Shown here: piece by piece, positions 45,974 to 58,191 of the stretch
Layout of the letters: each line of letters opens with the position of its first letter
Numbering within the stretch: the first letter of the stretch is position 1
NCBI GenBank assembly: GCA_016713625.1
Contig: JADJOT010000006.1
Location: 184,764 to 248,763, forward strand
From: Candidatus Accumulibacter affinis
Lineage (GTDB): Bacteria > Pseudomonadota > Gammaproteobacteria > Burkholderiales > Rhodocyclaceae
DNA: 64,000 nucleotides
Reading direction: 5' to 3'
Program-made: the position numbers and the translations under genes
The notes under the pieces: model-generated
Seen by the model: the letters and a program-made list of their open reading frames with translations, nothing else
Told to the model about the DNA's origin: nothing
Databases searched by the model: none

Positions 45974-47227
45974 ATGTTCCTCCTTCGCTGGCTATCGATT
46001 CCGCTACTCGTCCTGCTCGCTACCGCAGGCCCCGTTTACTGGGCCTTTCCGGAGGGTCTCTCGCCCGCACGCAGTCTGGGCATTGTCCTCGGCTGGGCGG
46101 GCTGCGGCCTGCTGCTCGCCAGCCTGCTGCTGATGCTGCGGGAAACCTGGCTGTCCCGCTGGCTGGGGGGACTGGAGCGGATGTACCAATGGCATCACCG
46201 TGTCGGCATGGCCGCTTACGTCCTGCTGCTGGCACATCCGCTGGCGCTCGCTGCCGATGCCTGGCCCGCTTCTCCAGTTCTGGCCTGGCAGACGCTGTCA
46301 CCGTTCACCCAGGGCTGGCCGGTCCGGCTGGGCTGGCTTTCGCTGCTGCTGCTGATGCTCGGACTGGCAGCCACTTTCGCCACGGGCCTACCCTATCGAA
46401 GCTGGCGCTGGCTGCATGTCTCGCTGGGGGTCGGCGTGCTGGTCGGTCTGTGGCATCTGCTGCAGCTCGGTATCGAGGAACCGGTATTACCGATCCTGGC
46501 TCTGGCCGCCCTGTTCCTCGGCTGGCGAATCCTCCGGGAGGATAGCGGCTTGGCTGCCCGGCCGTACATCGTGCAGTCGGCTGCGCCAGTTGCCGACGCC
46601 ATGGTCGAGATCACTCTCAAGCCGCTGGCAGAGCCGATTGCCGTAACGGCAGGGCAGTTCGTCCTGGTTGCTTTCTTCGCCGGGCCGACTTTCCGGGGTT
46701 GCGGTGAATTTCACCCGTTCACCGTCAGTTCGATGGGAGCCGACCGTGAAATCCGCGTCGGCGTCAAGGCGCTGGGCGATTGCACCCGACGCATCCAGGG
46801 CATGGAACCGGGTGTCCTGGCGCGGGTGCATGGCGCCTTCGGCACTTTCCTGGCCGAGCGGCCCGCGGCGCCGCAACTGTGGCTGGCCGGCGGCATCGGC
46901 ATCACGCCTTTCCTGGCGCTGCTGCGGACGGGCCCGCTCAGTCAGGAGACGACACTCGTCTATCTCTATCGCGCCGAAGCCGATGCTGCCTTTCTGCAAG
47001 AATTGCGCGCGCTCGCTGAGCAGGATCCGCAACTGTCCCTGCAGGCTCTGGCCACCGGTAACGATCCGCCGAATCTCGATTCACTCCTTCCCGCTACCCG
47101 CGAGCTCGCCGGGCACGAGTGCTATCTGTGTGGGCCGCCGGGAATGCTGGCCGCGGTCAGACAGTCCCTCCACGAGCGGGGCATCAAGCCTCGCCATATC
47201 CACTTTGAAAACTTTGGATTCCGATAA
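45974..47227 (+). CDS. Ferric-reductase-like membrane flavocytochrome
   Basis: 417 residues. The N-terminal half has six membrane helices with heme-ligand-type histidines (MYQWHHRVGMAAYVLLLAHP and WRWLHVSLGVGVLVGLWHLL), as in ferric reductase transmembrane proteins. The C-terminal half is a ferredoxin-NADP+-reductase module: FAD-binding FHPFTVSSMG, NAD(P)-binding WLAGGIGITPFLALLRTG, and CYLCGPPGMLAAVRQSL with the C-terminal IHFENFGFR. It should carry electrons from NAD(P)H through FAD and heme across the inner membrane. It overlaps or abuts the cytochrome b5-like gene (start at the stop base), so the two likely act together. Confidence 0.85.
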   Translation: MFLLRWLSIPLLVLLATAGPVYWAFPEGLSPARSLGIVLGWAGCGLLLASLLLMLRETWLSRWLGGLERMYQWHHRVGMAAYVLLLAHPLALAADAWPASPVLAWQTLSPFTQGWPVRLGWLSLLLLMLGLAATFATGLPYRSWRWLHVSLGVGVLVGLWHLLQLGIEEPVLPILALAALFLGWRILREDSGLAARPYIVQSAAPVADAMVEITLKPLAEPIAVTAGQFVLVAFFAGPTFRGCGEFHPFTVSSMGADREIRVGVKALGDCTRRIQGMEPGVLARVHGAFGTFLAERPAAPQLWLAGGIGITPFLALLRTGPLSQETTLVYLYRAEADAAFLQELRALAEQDPQLSLQALATGNDPPNLDSLLPATRELAGHECYLCGPPGMLAAVRQSLHERGIKPRHIHFENFGFR

Positions 47228-47595
47228 TGCGCAAACTCTACCTATCCACCACCGTCATTTTCTGGCTGCTGGTGTCAGCCTTCTGGGCGAGCAGCCTGTG
47301 GTTGCCGCCGGCCGAAGAAAGCGTCGCAGTAGCGGCCGAAAAGGTCATTTCCAGGACCGAACTCGCCAAACACGCACTGCCGGACAACTGCTGGATGGCG
47401 ATTCGCGGCACGGTCTACGATTTGAGCGCCTATCTGCCCCGGCATCCGTCGCCCCCCGAGATTGTTCTGCCCTGGTGCGGCAAGGAAGCAACCCAGGCCT
47501 ATGACACCAAGACCAAAGGACGTCCGCATTCCGCCTATGCCGACGAGTTGCTGGCCAGGTACCGGATCGGCATTCTGGCCGCCAACAAACCATGA
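47227..47595 (+). CDS. Exported cytochrome b5-like heme protein
   Basis: 122 residues with an N-terminal membrane anchor (YLSTTVIFWLLVSAFWAS). The cytochrome b5 fold has both axial histidines: YLPRHPSPPEIVLPWCGKEA (HPSPPE in place of the usual HPGG) and KGRPHSAYADELLARYRIG. Probably periplasm-facing, accepting electrons from the preceding flavocytochrome, whose stop it overlaps. Its stop overlaps an ATG (ATGA) that begins a truncated N-ATPase beta-subunit sequence, showing that this module originally preceded an N-ATPase operon. Confidence 0.85.
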   Translation: MRKLYLSTTVIFWLLVSAFWASSLWLPPAEESVAVAAEKVISRTELAKHALPDNCWMAIRGTVYDLSAYLPRHPSPPEIVLPWCGKEATQAYDTKTKGRPHSAYADELLARYRIGILAANKP

Positions 47596-47690
47596 CCAAC
47601 GACCTGCTGGCTTCACCTTCACCACTCGAAACGACGAGGCCGCTCTGCCCAGTACCCAAAAAGCTGCCGCTCGGGGTGATCGAGGAAGTG
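47592..47690 (+). pseudogene. 5' stub of N-ATPase atpD, duplicated
   Basis: Encodes MTNDLLASPSPLETTRPLCP then [14 protein letters not shown], corresponding to the first 33 codons of the complete atpD at 56357. Similarity stops at 47690, after GAGGAAGTG, where unrelated sequence from the DprA-region operon begins. The stub is a breakpoint scar. Confidence 0.8.
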
Positions 47691-47891
47691 GGTATTCTGG
47701 TACGAGACCACCAGGTCGGCAGGCGCATCCGGGAGCGTCATGTCCCGCCACTTCGCCGTACGCCGGCGAAGACTCACCAGATTGATCGGATAGTCCGCCA
47801 GGGAATCCTTTTCTGCCGCCAGGCTGCCAGCCGGTTTCTGGATGAGTGCCAGTGAACGCCGCCGTTGCCTGCCCTCGCCGTCCTCAAACAT
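47691..47891 (-). pseudogene. Truncated third gene of the DprA-like operon
   Basis: From ATG 47891, 45 bases after the DprA-like stop, an open frame of 67 codons runs to the breakpoint at 47690 (RSLALIQKPAGSLAAEKDSL, then ADYPINLVSLRRRTAKWRDM, then TLPDAPADLVVSYQN). I do not recognise the family. Its C-terminus has been replaced by the atpD stub. It is likely a functional partner lost by rearrangement. Confidence 0.5.
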
Positions 47892-47936
47892 TCAATCAGT
47901 CAGGACCTTCAGACATCGCGCCATCATACTTTGAAA

Positions 47937-49268
47937 TCAGCAAAGCGATTTCTGCTTCGGCAGGGCGTAGACAACAGGCTTCTTCAGCTTTTCGACATGC
48001 TCCCCCGATACTGCGGCGGCCAACCATACTTTGACTTGTGACCTTTCCAGACCAAGCGCAATGCGAATTTCTTCCTCGGTTCTTGACGCGCTTCCGAGGA
48101 AAACGATAAGTCGCTGCAGAAAGACCGGGAACAGATCCAGAGGAGCAGTGTTAATCGGCTCGCTTTCTGCGGGCAAAGGTGCGAGTTGATCGCCAGTGGG
48201 CTTTTCATCGACCAGAGACTCCGGGATTTCCACCGCTTCGACCATCGCCAGCTCTCCGACCTGCACCGGGGCTTCAGTTGATACCAAGTCGAGGGTTGCT
48301 GACGCAGCTACTGCGTCATTGGGTGCCAGGTACTCCTTGATCGATTCCCGTGTCTCAAATGAGTAGGCAAAACTGCGGCCACCCCTTGCGATCAGGGCAC
48401 GGTTCCCCGGTTTATCGCCGGGGTCACGAACAAAAAGCGGCGTCCATTCGTAACGAATATTCTCGACAGCGCCAGCCCAGGTTCCTCCTTCGCCTTCGGC
48501 TGAGTCGACTACCACGGCAAAGTCGGCCAACGCATAGATGTATCGATTGCGAGCCATCGCACTTCCTGCATTGAAGCCCGCCTCGGGGTTGAACGGCGAG
48601 ATCAATACGAGTTGGCCGGAGTGAATGCCCTGACGGTTCTGACGATTGACGGTTGAGCGCAGAAGGTCGGCGGCAAGGATTCCAATGACGATACCTCCTG
48701 CCTCGCCACAAGCCTGCATGGCTGCAGCATCAACGCCCTTTGCCCCGCCCGAGACCACACCCATGCCGTCGCGCACACAAGCCAGCGCCAGATCCTGGGT
48801 GAAACGCAGGCCGGATTCGGAAACGTCCCGCGAGCCGACGATGGCCACACCACCGTTGTCCAGCAAACCTGCATCGCCGGCCCCATAGAGAAGTGGCGGT
48901 GCGGATTGGCCAAGTTTCCTCTTCAAGCGCTTCGGATAGGCGGAGTCACTGCGCGACAGGATCCACAGGCCGCTGCGAATCCATCTTTCCATGGCCAGTG
49001 CCAAAGCCGTTCCTCGACTGAGCAGCGCACCCACTCTTGCATGATCGAGTTTAGCCTGCACCAATTCGGCAAGGAGACTGCTGTCTGCGTTGAGCAAGTC
49101 GGCAGGTCGCAGCTTTCTCTCCAGCAACCAGCGGGTCAGCGCTTCATACTCCTTCTGGGTCAATGGAGAATCCCGGTCGCCGCGCTCGCTACCGAAGCGC
49201 CCGCAAAGCAGGAGAATCGCCTCGGTGTCGGGCGACAAGGGCAGGGTTGCCAAATTCGTATCGGTCAT
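47937..49268 (-). CDS. DprA/Smf-like Rossmann protein
   Basis: 443 residues from ATG 49268. The DprA/Smf nucleotide-binding core occupies about residues 120-330: RSDSAYPKRLKRKLGQSAPP, GGVAIVGSRDVSESGLRFTQ, GMGVVSGGAKGVDAAAMQAC, GIVIGILAADLLRST, and SAMARNRYIYALADFAVVVD, followed by SAEGEGGTWAGA. The GSRxxS and SGGAxGVD motifs are standard. The long C-terminal part (about 330-443) ends in a winged-helix-like region (RTEEEIRIALGLERSQVKVW). Its neighbours, a PRTase end upstream and an unknown gene downstream, differ from chromosomal dprA contexts, so this is probably not the transformation DprA but a DprA-like member of an accessory operon. Confidence 0.75.
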   Translation of the reverse strand: MTDTNLATLPLSPDTEAILLLCGRFGSERGDRDSPLTQKEYEALTRWLLERKLRPADLLNADSSLLAELVQAKLDHARVGALLSRGTALALAMERWIRSGLWILSRSDSAYPKRLKRKLGQSAPPLLYGAGDAGLLDNGGVAIVGSRDVSESGLRFTQDLALACVRDGMGVVSGGAKGVDAAAMQACGEAGGIVIGILAADLLRSTVNRQNRQGIHSGQLVLISPFNPEAGFNAGSAMARNRYIYALADFAVVVDSAEGEGGTWAGAVENIRYEWTPLFVRDPGDKPGNRALIARGGRSFAYSFETRESIKEYLAPNDAVAASATLDLVSTEAPVQVGELAMVEAVEIPESLVDEKPTGDQLAPLPAESEPINTAPLDLFPVFLQRLIVFLGSASRTEEEIRIALGLERSQVKVWLAAAVSGEHVEKLKKPVVYALPKQKSLC

Positions 49269-49278
49269 TTCGCAGTAG

Positions 49279-49415
49279 TCATTTCGCGGTCGTGGTGGCG
49301 AGCGCAAAAGGATAGACCGGCCCGCTGCCCGCCTGTCTAAGCAGTGCCCTGCCGAGCGTCATGGTCCATCCCGAATCCAATACATCATCGACCAGCAGCA
49401 AGGGGCCAGCTATCT
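49279..49415 (-). pseudogene. 3' end of phosphoribosyltransferase-domain gene
   Basis: Encodes IAGPLLLVDDVLDSGWTMTL then GRALLRQAGSGPVYPFALAT, the PRPP-binding loop and C-terminus of a PRTase domain such as those at the end of some RecQ-like helicases and ComF-like proteins. Its stop is 10 bases before the DprA-like start. The rest is replaced by an IS630-type transposase remnant, whose stop codon abuts this fragment. Confidence 0.65.
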
Positions 49416-49720
49416 CTACTTGGCGTAGAGGCACTGCTTTTTGACGAACTTCCACAAACGCTCGATGAGATTCAAATTCGGGGAGTAGGTCGGCAGAAAG
49501 AGCAACTCGATCTTCAGTTTCTCGGCGCAGGTTTGCACCAACGCACAACGCTGATAGCGGACGGTGCCCAGTACGACCGTAATGGGCAGCGTCTACGAAG
49601 AACACGGCACGTTGGCCCACTTGCGCTTGAGCCAGGCGCGGTTCGAGGTCCTTTTTTTAAACGCTTCCTGGACCTCCGGATCCGCCCTGGCCGACAGGGT
49701 GCCGGTCTTCAGGCGTTTCA
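49416..49720 (-). mobile_element. Remnant of IS630-family transposase
   Basis: The minus strand shows LKRLKTGTLSARADPEVQEA then FKKRTSNRAWLKRKWANV, then in another frame RAVFFVDAAH, then in a third frame LPITVVLGTVRYQRCALVQT and IELLFLPTYSPNLNLIERLW followed by KFVKKQCLYAK and a stop at 49416-49418. SPNLNxIExxW is the IS630 DDE C-terminal motif. The piece between VDAAH and LPITVVL is deleted and the DxxR Asp is altered (VLGTVRYQ for VLDNARYQ). A dead fragment. Confidence 0.75.
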
Positions 49721-49959
49721 GTCCACCGCGGCCTGTCCATACAGAAAACAATGCGGCAATTCTACAGCCAGTTACGACAAATAGCTAAAGTCGTTTGTGG
49801 CCCATCTTGGTATAGCGCAGCTTCGTGCGGCGCGTAGCGCTGCCGGTGCGAGACGAGGTTAGTCATTGCGCTGGGGGCGCCCATGTAAAATACACCCGCC
49901 AGCTTGACCGCGTGCCCAGGCAGCGGGCAGGCGAAGACCCTTACCCAACGGAAGAGACC

Positions 49960-51771
49960 ATGAAAGTCCATGAGCATCTGAACGCGCTGACGGTCCACGA
50001 ACTGACGCAGAGGCGAAGCCTGGCACTCTCTGGCGACCGCTCGACGCGCAAGGCGGACATCGTCGAGACGCTCGCGCACTATCTCCTCTCAGGCGATCTC
50101 GGCGGCGTCTGGGCGCGCCTGTCCGAGATCGAGATCAGCGCCATCGCCGAGGCCGTACACAACTGGGGAGGATGGTTCGACGCGCAGCGCTTCCACGCCA
50201 GGTACGGCAAGGTCCCGACATACCTCGGGGCGCGCCGCTATGGCTTGAGCACGAAGCCCGCCGAGCCGCCCAGCGTCCTGCCGCTCTTCTTCTATTCCGG
50301 AGCGATCCCCGACGACCTGCAACCGCGTTTGGCCAGACTCGTTCCGCGGCCAGCAGAACTGGCGATCGAGACTCTGCGAGACGAAGATCTGCCGGCAACC
50401 TTGCCGTCGCACGTGACAGGCAGGAAATCCGAGCCACTGCGTCGAGTCGCCACCGAGGCGCTGGTGCGGCACGACCTGCCGGCGGTGCTTCGGCTGATCG
50501 GCCAGGGCGGCATTGCGGTCGGTCCCAAGACCGGCGTGCCGGGTGCTGCCGCGGTGGCGAAGCTGGAGGCGATCCTGCTCGGCGGCGACTGGTACCAGCC
50601 GGAAGACGACCTGCGTAGCGCGAATTGGGCCGGTGGGGCGATCCGTCCGATTCGCCCGTTTGCCTGGCCGCTGCTGCTGCAGGTCGGCGGCCTGGCAAAA
50701 ATGGACGGCAGCAAACTGGCGCTGACCGCGCGCGGCAGCAAGGCGCTGTCGCAGCCGCTTGCCGAGGTCGTCCCGCAGCTCTTCGCGCGCTGGCAGGCCA
50801 AGGGGAGCCCGGATGAACTGCGCCGCGTCGACCTGATCAAGGGCCAGACCAGCCGATCAGCGCAGCTCAGTGCCGTGGCCGATCGACGTCTGGTCATCGC
50901 CGACGCGCTGATCGACTGCTGCCCGGTCGGTCGTTGGATCGCCATTGGCGAACTGTTCCGCCAGATGCTGTTTCGTGGCCACGAATTCGACGTCACTCAC
51001 AACGCCTGGGGCCTGTATTTCGGCGATCCCAACTACGGCAGCCTGGGTGCGCAGGGCTGCGCCGGCTTTCAGATCCTGCAGGGGCGCTACGTCCTGGTCT
51101 ATCTCTTCGAGTACCTGGCAACCCTCGGCATGCTCGACGTGGCCTACACCACTCCCTACCATGTCAGACCTGACTACAGCGGCGCCTGGGGGACTGACGA
51201 ATTCCTCTTCCTGAGCCGTTACGATGGCCTGCGTTACGTTCGTCTCAATGCCCTCGGTGCCTTCTGCCTGGGCATGACCCCGAACTACTGCCCGAGCGTC
51301 GACAAGAAGCCGCCACTGTTGGCCGCCGAGTCCGACCTTGGCCTCACGCTGCTGCGCGACCCCGAACCTGCCGAGCGACTGCTCCTCGAGCAGATCGCCA
51401 AGCCGCTATCGGCGAATCGCTGGCTGCTCGACCCGGATGCCCTGCTCAAACAAAGTGCCGAGGCCGACGAGCGCCAGCGCATCCGCGACTTCCTCACGGC
51501 CGCATTCGATGGCGACCTGCCGACAGATTTCCGCCAACTGCTCGACAGCATCGACGAGCGGGCCACGGCCCTCGTCGATGCGGGGTCGGCGCGTCTGATC
51601 CGCTGCAAGGACGCCGCGATCGCCGCCCTGCTTGGCGCCGACCCGAGCACCGCGGCGCACTGTGTGCGTGCCGGCGACCGCCTGGTCTGTGTTCCCGAGC
51701 AGAGGCTCGCGGCCTTCCGCAAGGGAATCGCCAAACTCGGCCTGGTGCTGCCGGAGACCCCCCTTGGCTGA
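49960..51771 (+). CDS. Partner protein of SNF2 helicase, function unknown
   Basis: 603 residues from ATG 49960 (GAAGAGA upstream). The first 60 residues (LNALTVHELTQRRSLALSGD, then RSTRKADIVETLAHYLLSGD) resemble a SAP-like or helicase-associated helical module. Later segments include winged-helix-like stretches, GAWGTDEFLFLSRYDGLRYV and RLNALGAFCLGMTPNY, and a C-terminal repeat-rich part, similar in feel to XPB/Ssl2 N-terminal-type domains. No nuclease or methyltransferase motif is seen. It overlaps the SNF2 helicase start by 8 bases, so the two make a functional pair in DNA transactions, possibly repair or defence (inference). Confidence 0.65.
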   Translation: MKVHEHLNALTVHELTQRRSLALSGDRSTRKADIVETLAHYLLSGDLGGVWARLSEIEISAIAEAVHNWGGWFDAQRFHARYGKVPTYLGARRYGLSTKPAEPPSVLPLFFYSGAIPDDLQPRLARLVPRPAELAIETLRDEDLPATLPSHVTGRKSEPLRRVATEALVRHDLPAVLRLIGQGGIAVGPKTGVPGAAAVAKLEAILLGGDWYQPEDDLRSANWAGGAIRPIRPFAWPLLLQVGGLAKMDGSKLALTARGSKALSQPLAEVVPQLFARWQAKGSPDELRRVDLIKGQTSRSAQLSAVADRRLVIADALIDCCPVGRWIAIGELFRQMLFRGHEFDVTHNAWGLYFGDPNYGSLGAQGCAGFQILQGRYVLVYLFEYLATLGMLDVAYTTPYHVRPDYSGAWGTDEFLFLSRYDGLRYVRLNALGAFCLGMTPNYCPSVDKKPPLLAAESDLGLTLLRDPEPAERLLLEQIAKPLSANRWLLDPDALLKQSAEADERQRIRDFLTAAFDGDLPTDFRQLLDSIDERATALVDAGSARLIRCKDAAIAALLGADPSTAAHCVRAGDRLVCVPEQRLAAFRKGIAKLGLVLPETPLG

Positions 51772-54700
51772 TCTGCTGGCGCGCTATGCGCGCCTCAGCG
51801 CCGACGAACAGCGCATCCTGCGCGTGTTGTCGGTGATCTGCGAACCGGTCGGTCGGCCCTTGCTGCAGCAGATTCTGGAGGTCCTGGGCTGGCGTGACCA
51901 GGGCGGCGCCCCCCTCAGTCGCCTGCTGAGCACGACGCTGCACCATCGCCTGATCGCCGACGGGCTGATCGAAGGGCAAGAAAATGGCCTGAGCTGTCAT
52001 CCTGACCTTTGCGAAATGGCGACTCGTGAGACCGTCGCCGATGGCACCTTCGCCACGATCATCGTGGCAGGAGAACGCTGCTTCCCGATTCCGACGCCCA
52101 AGCCCGGTTACTGGCCAGGCGAGGCGCGCCGTCTACGGATGCTGCGCAACGCGCTGTATGCCGGGCGCGAGGACGAGGTATTGGAGGTGCTCGGGATCGG
52201 CGCCGACACGCCGCTGGCCCGGGTGCCCTACGGTCAGGCCTTGCCACTGCTGCAGGTCTTCCTCCGCCAGCCGGACGCCGACTGGATCGAGCGTCTCGGT
52301 CCTCGCCTCCAGATCGTGACGCTGGTGCCGCTGCTGCGCCAGGCGGTGCTTGGGCTATTGCCGCAAGCGAACAACTACGCGCTGATGACGCGTCTGCTGA
52401 CCCCCTTGGCGGCAAGCCGTCCGGACCTTGCCGACGCCCTCGCCGAGCAACACCTGGTGCGCGGTCGCCTGGACGCGGTGCCGCCGTTGCTGCGCGGGCG
52501 GACCGACCCCGAGGCGCTGGTCCTGCAAGGCTGGCTGCGCTTTCTTCAAGGCGACTACGCCGACACCATCGCGCATGTCGAGGCGGCTGAACTCGCGCTC
52601 CGCAAGGCAAGCCGCAAGCGCAACGTCTATACGCCGGGAATCCCCGGCGCGCTGTATCTCGTGGCCCTGCTGCAGCGAGGCGGCAAGGCCGATTTCGAGC
52701 GTGTGCAGCAGCAGACAGCGATGTGCCTGCGGGCCAGCGTCACCGACCCTGTCGAGCAGGCTTTCCGGGCCCTCTGCCAGCTAGCCATGGTGCTGGCCGG
52801 ACAACACCGCCTGCCCGAGGCCGTTTGGCTGCGCGACAGCGTCGGCGGGCGCGCAGCCTTTCCCACGCTGTTTCGCTTCCTGGCGCTGCACTGGCTCGGC
52901 GAACGCCCGGCGGCGAACACCCTGGAAGTCCTGGCGACCTGTGCCGACAAGGCGGCCGCGGCCGGGATCAACTGGTACGCGCACGAGGCGGTGGCCTTGC
53001 TGACCGACTTCGGCTTCAGCGGCGCCATCCCGGATGCCGGCGAAGCCCTCGCCGGCGTTCGCCTGATGACCGAGTTGCTGGCAGTCAAGGCGCCCTGGGA
53101 GATCGCCATCGATGCACTGAAAGGCGTCGGCAGCCAAAGCGCAGAGGCTGATCGGGGAAGCGCAGCGCGCGCGACCAGCGACCGGCGCATGCTCTGGGTC
53201 ATCGACCTGCACCAGGGCTACATTCTGCTGGAGCCCCGCGACCAGAGGCGAACCAAGAACGGCATCTGGACCGCGGGTCGCGCCGTGTCGCTGCAGAAGC
53301 TGGCTGACGCACCCGAAGACTACCCCTACCTGACGCCACAGGATCGAGCCATCTGCGCCTGCATCGTCCGCGAACAGGCGCCGTCCTGGCAAGGCGGCTA
53401 CCTCCGTAGCGAATATCGGTTCGACATCAGACGTGCGCTGCTGGCCGCGGTAGGTCACCCCTGCGTGGTTCGCCAGGGGCGCCTGGACACCCCGCTGGAG
53501 CTGATCCCCGCCCGCCCGACGCTGACTGCCGTGCGGCGCAGCAAGGATGTTCTGGTCAGCATCGAGCCGTTCCCGAAAGGGGAGCTTTCGCTGATGCTGT
53601 CGGAAGACTCGCCGCAGCGCATCCGGCTGGTGCAGTTCGACGCCAAGCATCGCGAGATCGCCCGCATCGTCAGCGAAAAGGGAATCAGCGTTCCCCGGGG
53701 CGGTGAGCAGCGCTTGCTCGAAGGGCTCGCGGCCATCGCGCCACTGCTGACCGTCCACTCCGACATCGGCGGCGGCGCCGGCGTCGCCGCGACGGTTCCC
53801 GCCGACCCGCGCCCGCATCTGCACCTGCACACTTTCGACGGCGGTCTCGGTCTCGAATGTTACGTCCACCCCGGCGGCGACGCCGGGCCGCAGTTCCGGC
53901 CCGGGCAAGGCGCGACGACGCTGTTCAGCGAACGCGACGGCCAGCCCGTGTGCTACACCCGCGACCTCCGCGGCGAGGCGACCGCCGCGCGCGCGGTCAT
54001 CAGCCAGTGCCCGGCGCTGGACGGTGACGACGATTGGCGCTGGCAGCTCGACGACCTCGAGCAGGCCCTGAGCACGCTCGAACAGCTGCATGACCTCGGC
54101 GACGCGGTCGTGCTCGACTGGCCGCAGGGCAAGCGCATCGAGCTCAGCACCGAGGCCCGGGTCAGTCAGATGCGCGTCAGCATCAAGCAGCAGACGGACT
54201 GGCTGGCGATCGACGGTGGGCTGACCCTCGACGACGGCCGCGTGCTGGCGATGCGCGAACTTCTCGACCTCACGGCGACTGCCCGTGGCCGCTTCGTCCG
54301 CCTCGGCGAAGACGACTATCTGATCCTTAGCAATGCCCTGCGCCGGCGCCTCGACAAGCTGCGCAGCGTCGCCGACGACGGCCGCTTCCATCCCCTGGCG
54401 GCGCCGGTGATCGACGAGATCATCGACGGCATGACGGTCGAGACCGATCACGTGTGGCAGGCGCTGCTCGACCGGCTGGCGGCCATGCAGTCGCTCGAAC
54501 CGACGCTCCCATCGACGCTGCAGGCTGAGCTGCGCGATTACCAGGCCGAAGGCTACCGTTGGTTGGCGCGCCTCGCCCAATGGGGGCCGGCGCCTGCCTC
54601 GCCGACGACATGGGGCTCGGCAAGACGGTGCAGGCGCTGGCGTTGATCCTCGCGCGCGCCGCCGAGGGCCCGACGCTGGTGCTGGCGCCGATGTCGGTCT

Positions 54701-55912
54701 GCGGCAACTGGATCGACGAGGCGCAGCGCTTCGCGCCGACGCTCCGGCCGCTGCGCTTCGGCGGCAGCGACCGCGCCGCGCTGCTCGAGCAGGCCGGCCC
54801 CTTCGACCTCGTCGTCTGCAGCTACGGGCTCCTGCAGAGCGAGGGCGAGCGCCTCGCCGAAGTCGAGTGGCAAACCATCGTCACCGACGAGGCGCAGGCT
54901 TTCAAGAATGCGCTGACCAAGCGCTCGCAGGCGATCATGCGGCTGCGCGGCGGTTTTCGCATGATTACCACTGGCACGCCGATCGAGAACCACCTCGGCG
55001 AGTTGTGGAACCTCTTCCGCTTCATCAACCCCGCTCTGCTCGGCTCACTGAAGACCTTCAACCGCCGCTTCGCCGCGCCCATCGAACAGGACAGGGATCA
55101 AGGCGCCCGCCAACGCCTGCGCCAACTGCTGCGACCGTTCATCCTGCGCCGGCTGAAGAGCGAGGTCCTGAGCGAGCTGCCGGCGCGCACCGAGATCACT
55201 CTGCGGCTCGAACTCAGCGCGGGCGAGATGGCGCTCTACGAAGCACTGCGCCAGCAGGCCATTGAGCGCCTCGATGACGACGCGGACGCCCATCCCGGCC
55301 AGCAACGCATGCAACTCCTCGCCGAGATCATGCGCCTGCGCCGCGCCTGCTGTCATCCGCGCCTCGCGCTGCCCGACAGCGATCTGCCCAGCGCCAAGCT
55401 CGAGGCCTTCGCCGAGATCGTCGACGAACTCCTCGACAACCGCCACAAGGCGCTGGTCTTCAGCCAGTTCGTCGATCACCTGCAACTGATTCGCGCCCAT
55501 CTCGATTCCCGCAGCATCCGCTACCAGTATCTCGACGGCTCGACGCCCGAGGCACAGCGCCGCGCCGCGGTCGCCGCCTTCCAGGCCGGCGATGGCGACC
55601 TCTTCCTGATCAGCCTGCGCGCCGGCGGCGCCGGACTCAACCTGACCGCTGCCGACTACGTCATCCACATGGACCCCTGGTGGAACCCCCGCGGTCGAGG
55701 ACCAGGCCTCCGACCGCGCCCACCGCATCGGCCAGCAGCGCCCGGTGACCATCTATCGCCTGGTCGCCAAGGGCACCATCGAAGAGCGCATCCTGCGACT
55801 GCACGCCGGCAAGCGCGACCTCGCCGACGGCCTGCTCGCCGGTACCGACGACGGCGGAAGGCTGAGTTACGCCGACATGCTGGCGCTGGTGCGGGGGAGC
55901 GGGGGTGCGTGA
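51764..55912 (+). pseudogene. SNF2-family helicase, two compensating frameshifts
   Basis: About 1382 residues if two indels are corrected. Start TTG 51764 has GGAG 8 bases upstream and overlaps the partner's stop. The first 930 residues are a long helical/TPR-like and SWIM-less N-terminal region typical of bacterial large SNF2 proteins. Helicase core: LADDMGLGKTVQALALILAR (Walker A), VTDEAQAFKNALTKRSQAIM (DEAQ box), [52 protein letters not shown], and DRAHRIGQ. Frameshift 1: in the G-run at 54580-54586 one G is missing before the Walker motif. Frameshift 2: in the C-run at 55684-55690 there is one extra C (MDPWWNP). Either true decay or sequence error. Confidence 0.8.
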
Positions 55913-56047
55913 GCCGCTGCGCGGGAGCGTGCGGATGCGGGCCGGTGCGCCGAAGTCATAGCGCTCGGCATTCGCTGTCGCAATCGTTTGCGGCTCACCT
56001 GCAGGCTATCCATGCTTGGGGTTCTCGCATTGTCGGACCGGCAACAG

Positions 56048-58187
<2,140 letters not shown>

Positions 58188-58191
<4 letters not shown>

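Noticed and set aside
47937..49268. Transformation protein DprA of natural competence
   Set aside because: Context (PRTase end, unknown partner, mobile elements) and the long C-terminal tail differ from chromosomal dprA; called only DprA-like.
49312..49784. Plus-strand open frame of 146 codons over the IS630 remnant
   Set aside because: The minus strand encodes recognisable IS630 transposase pieces and a PRTase end; the plus frame has no similarity.
52781..54580. Minus-strand open frame of about 600 codons under the SNF2 helicase gene
   Set aside because: Codon-bias shadow; the plus strand has continuous family similarity.
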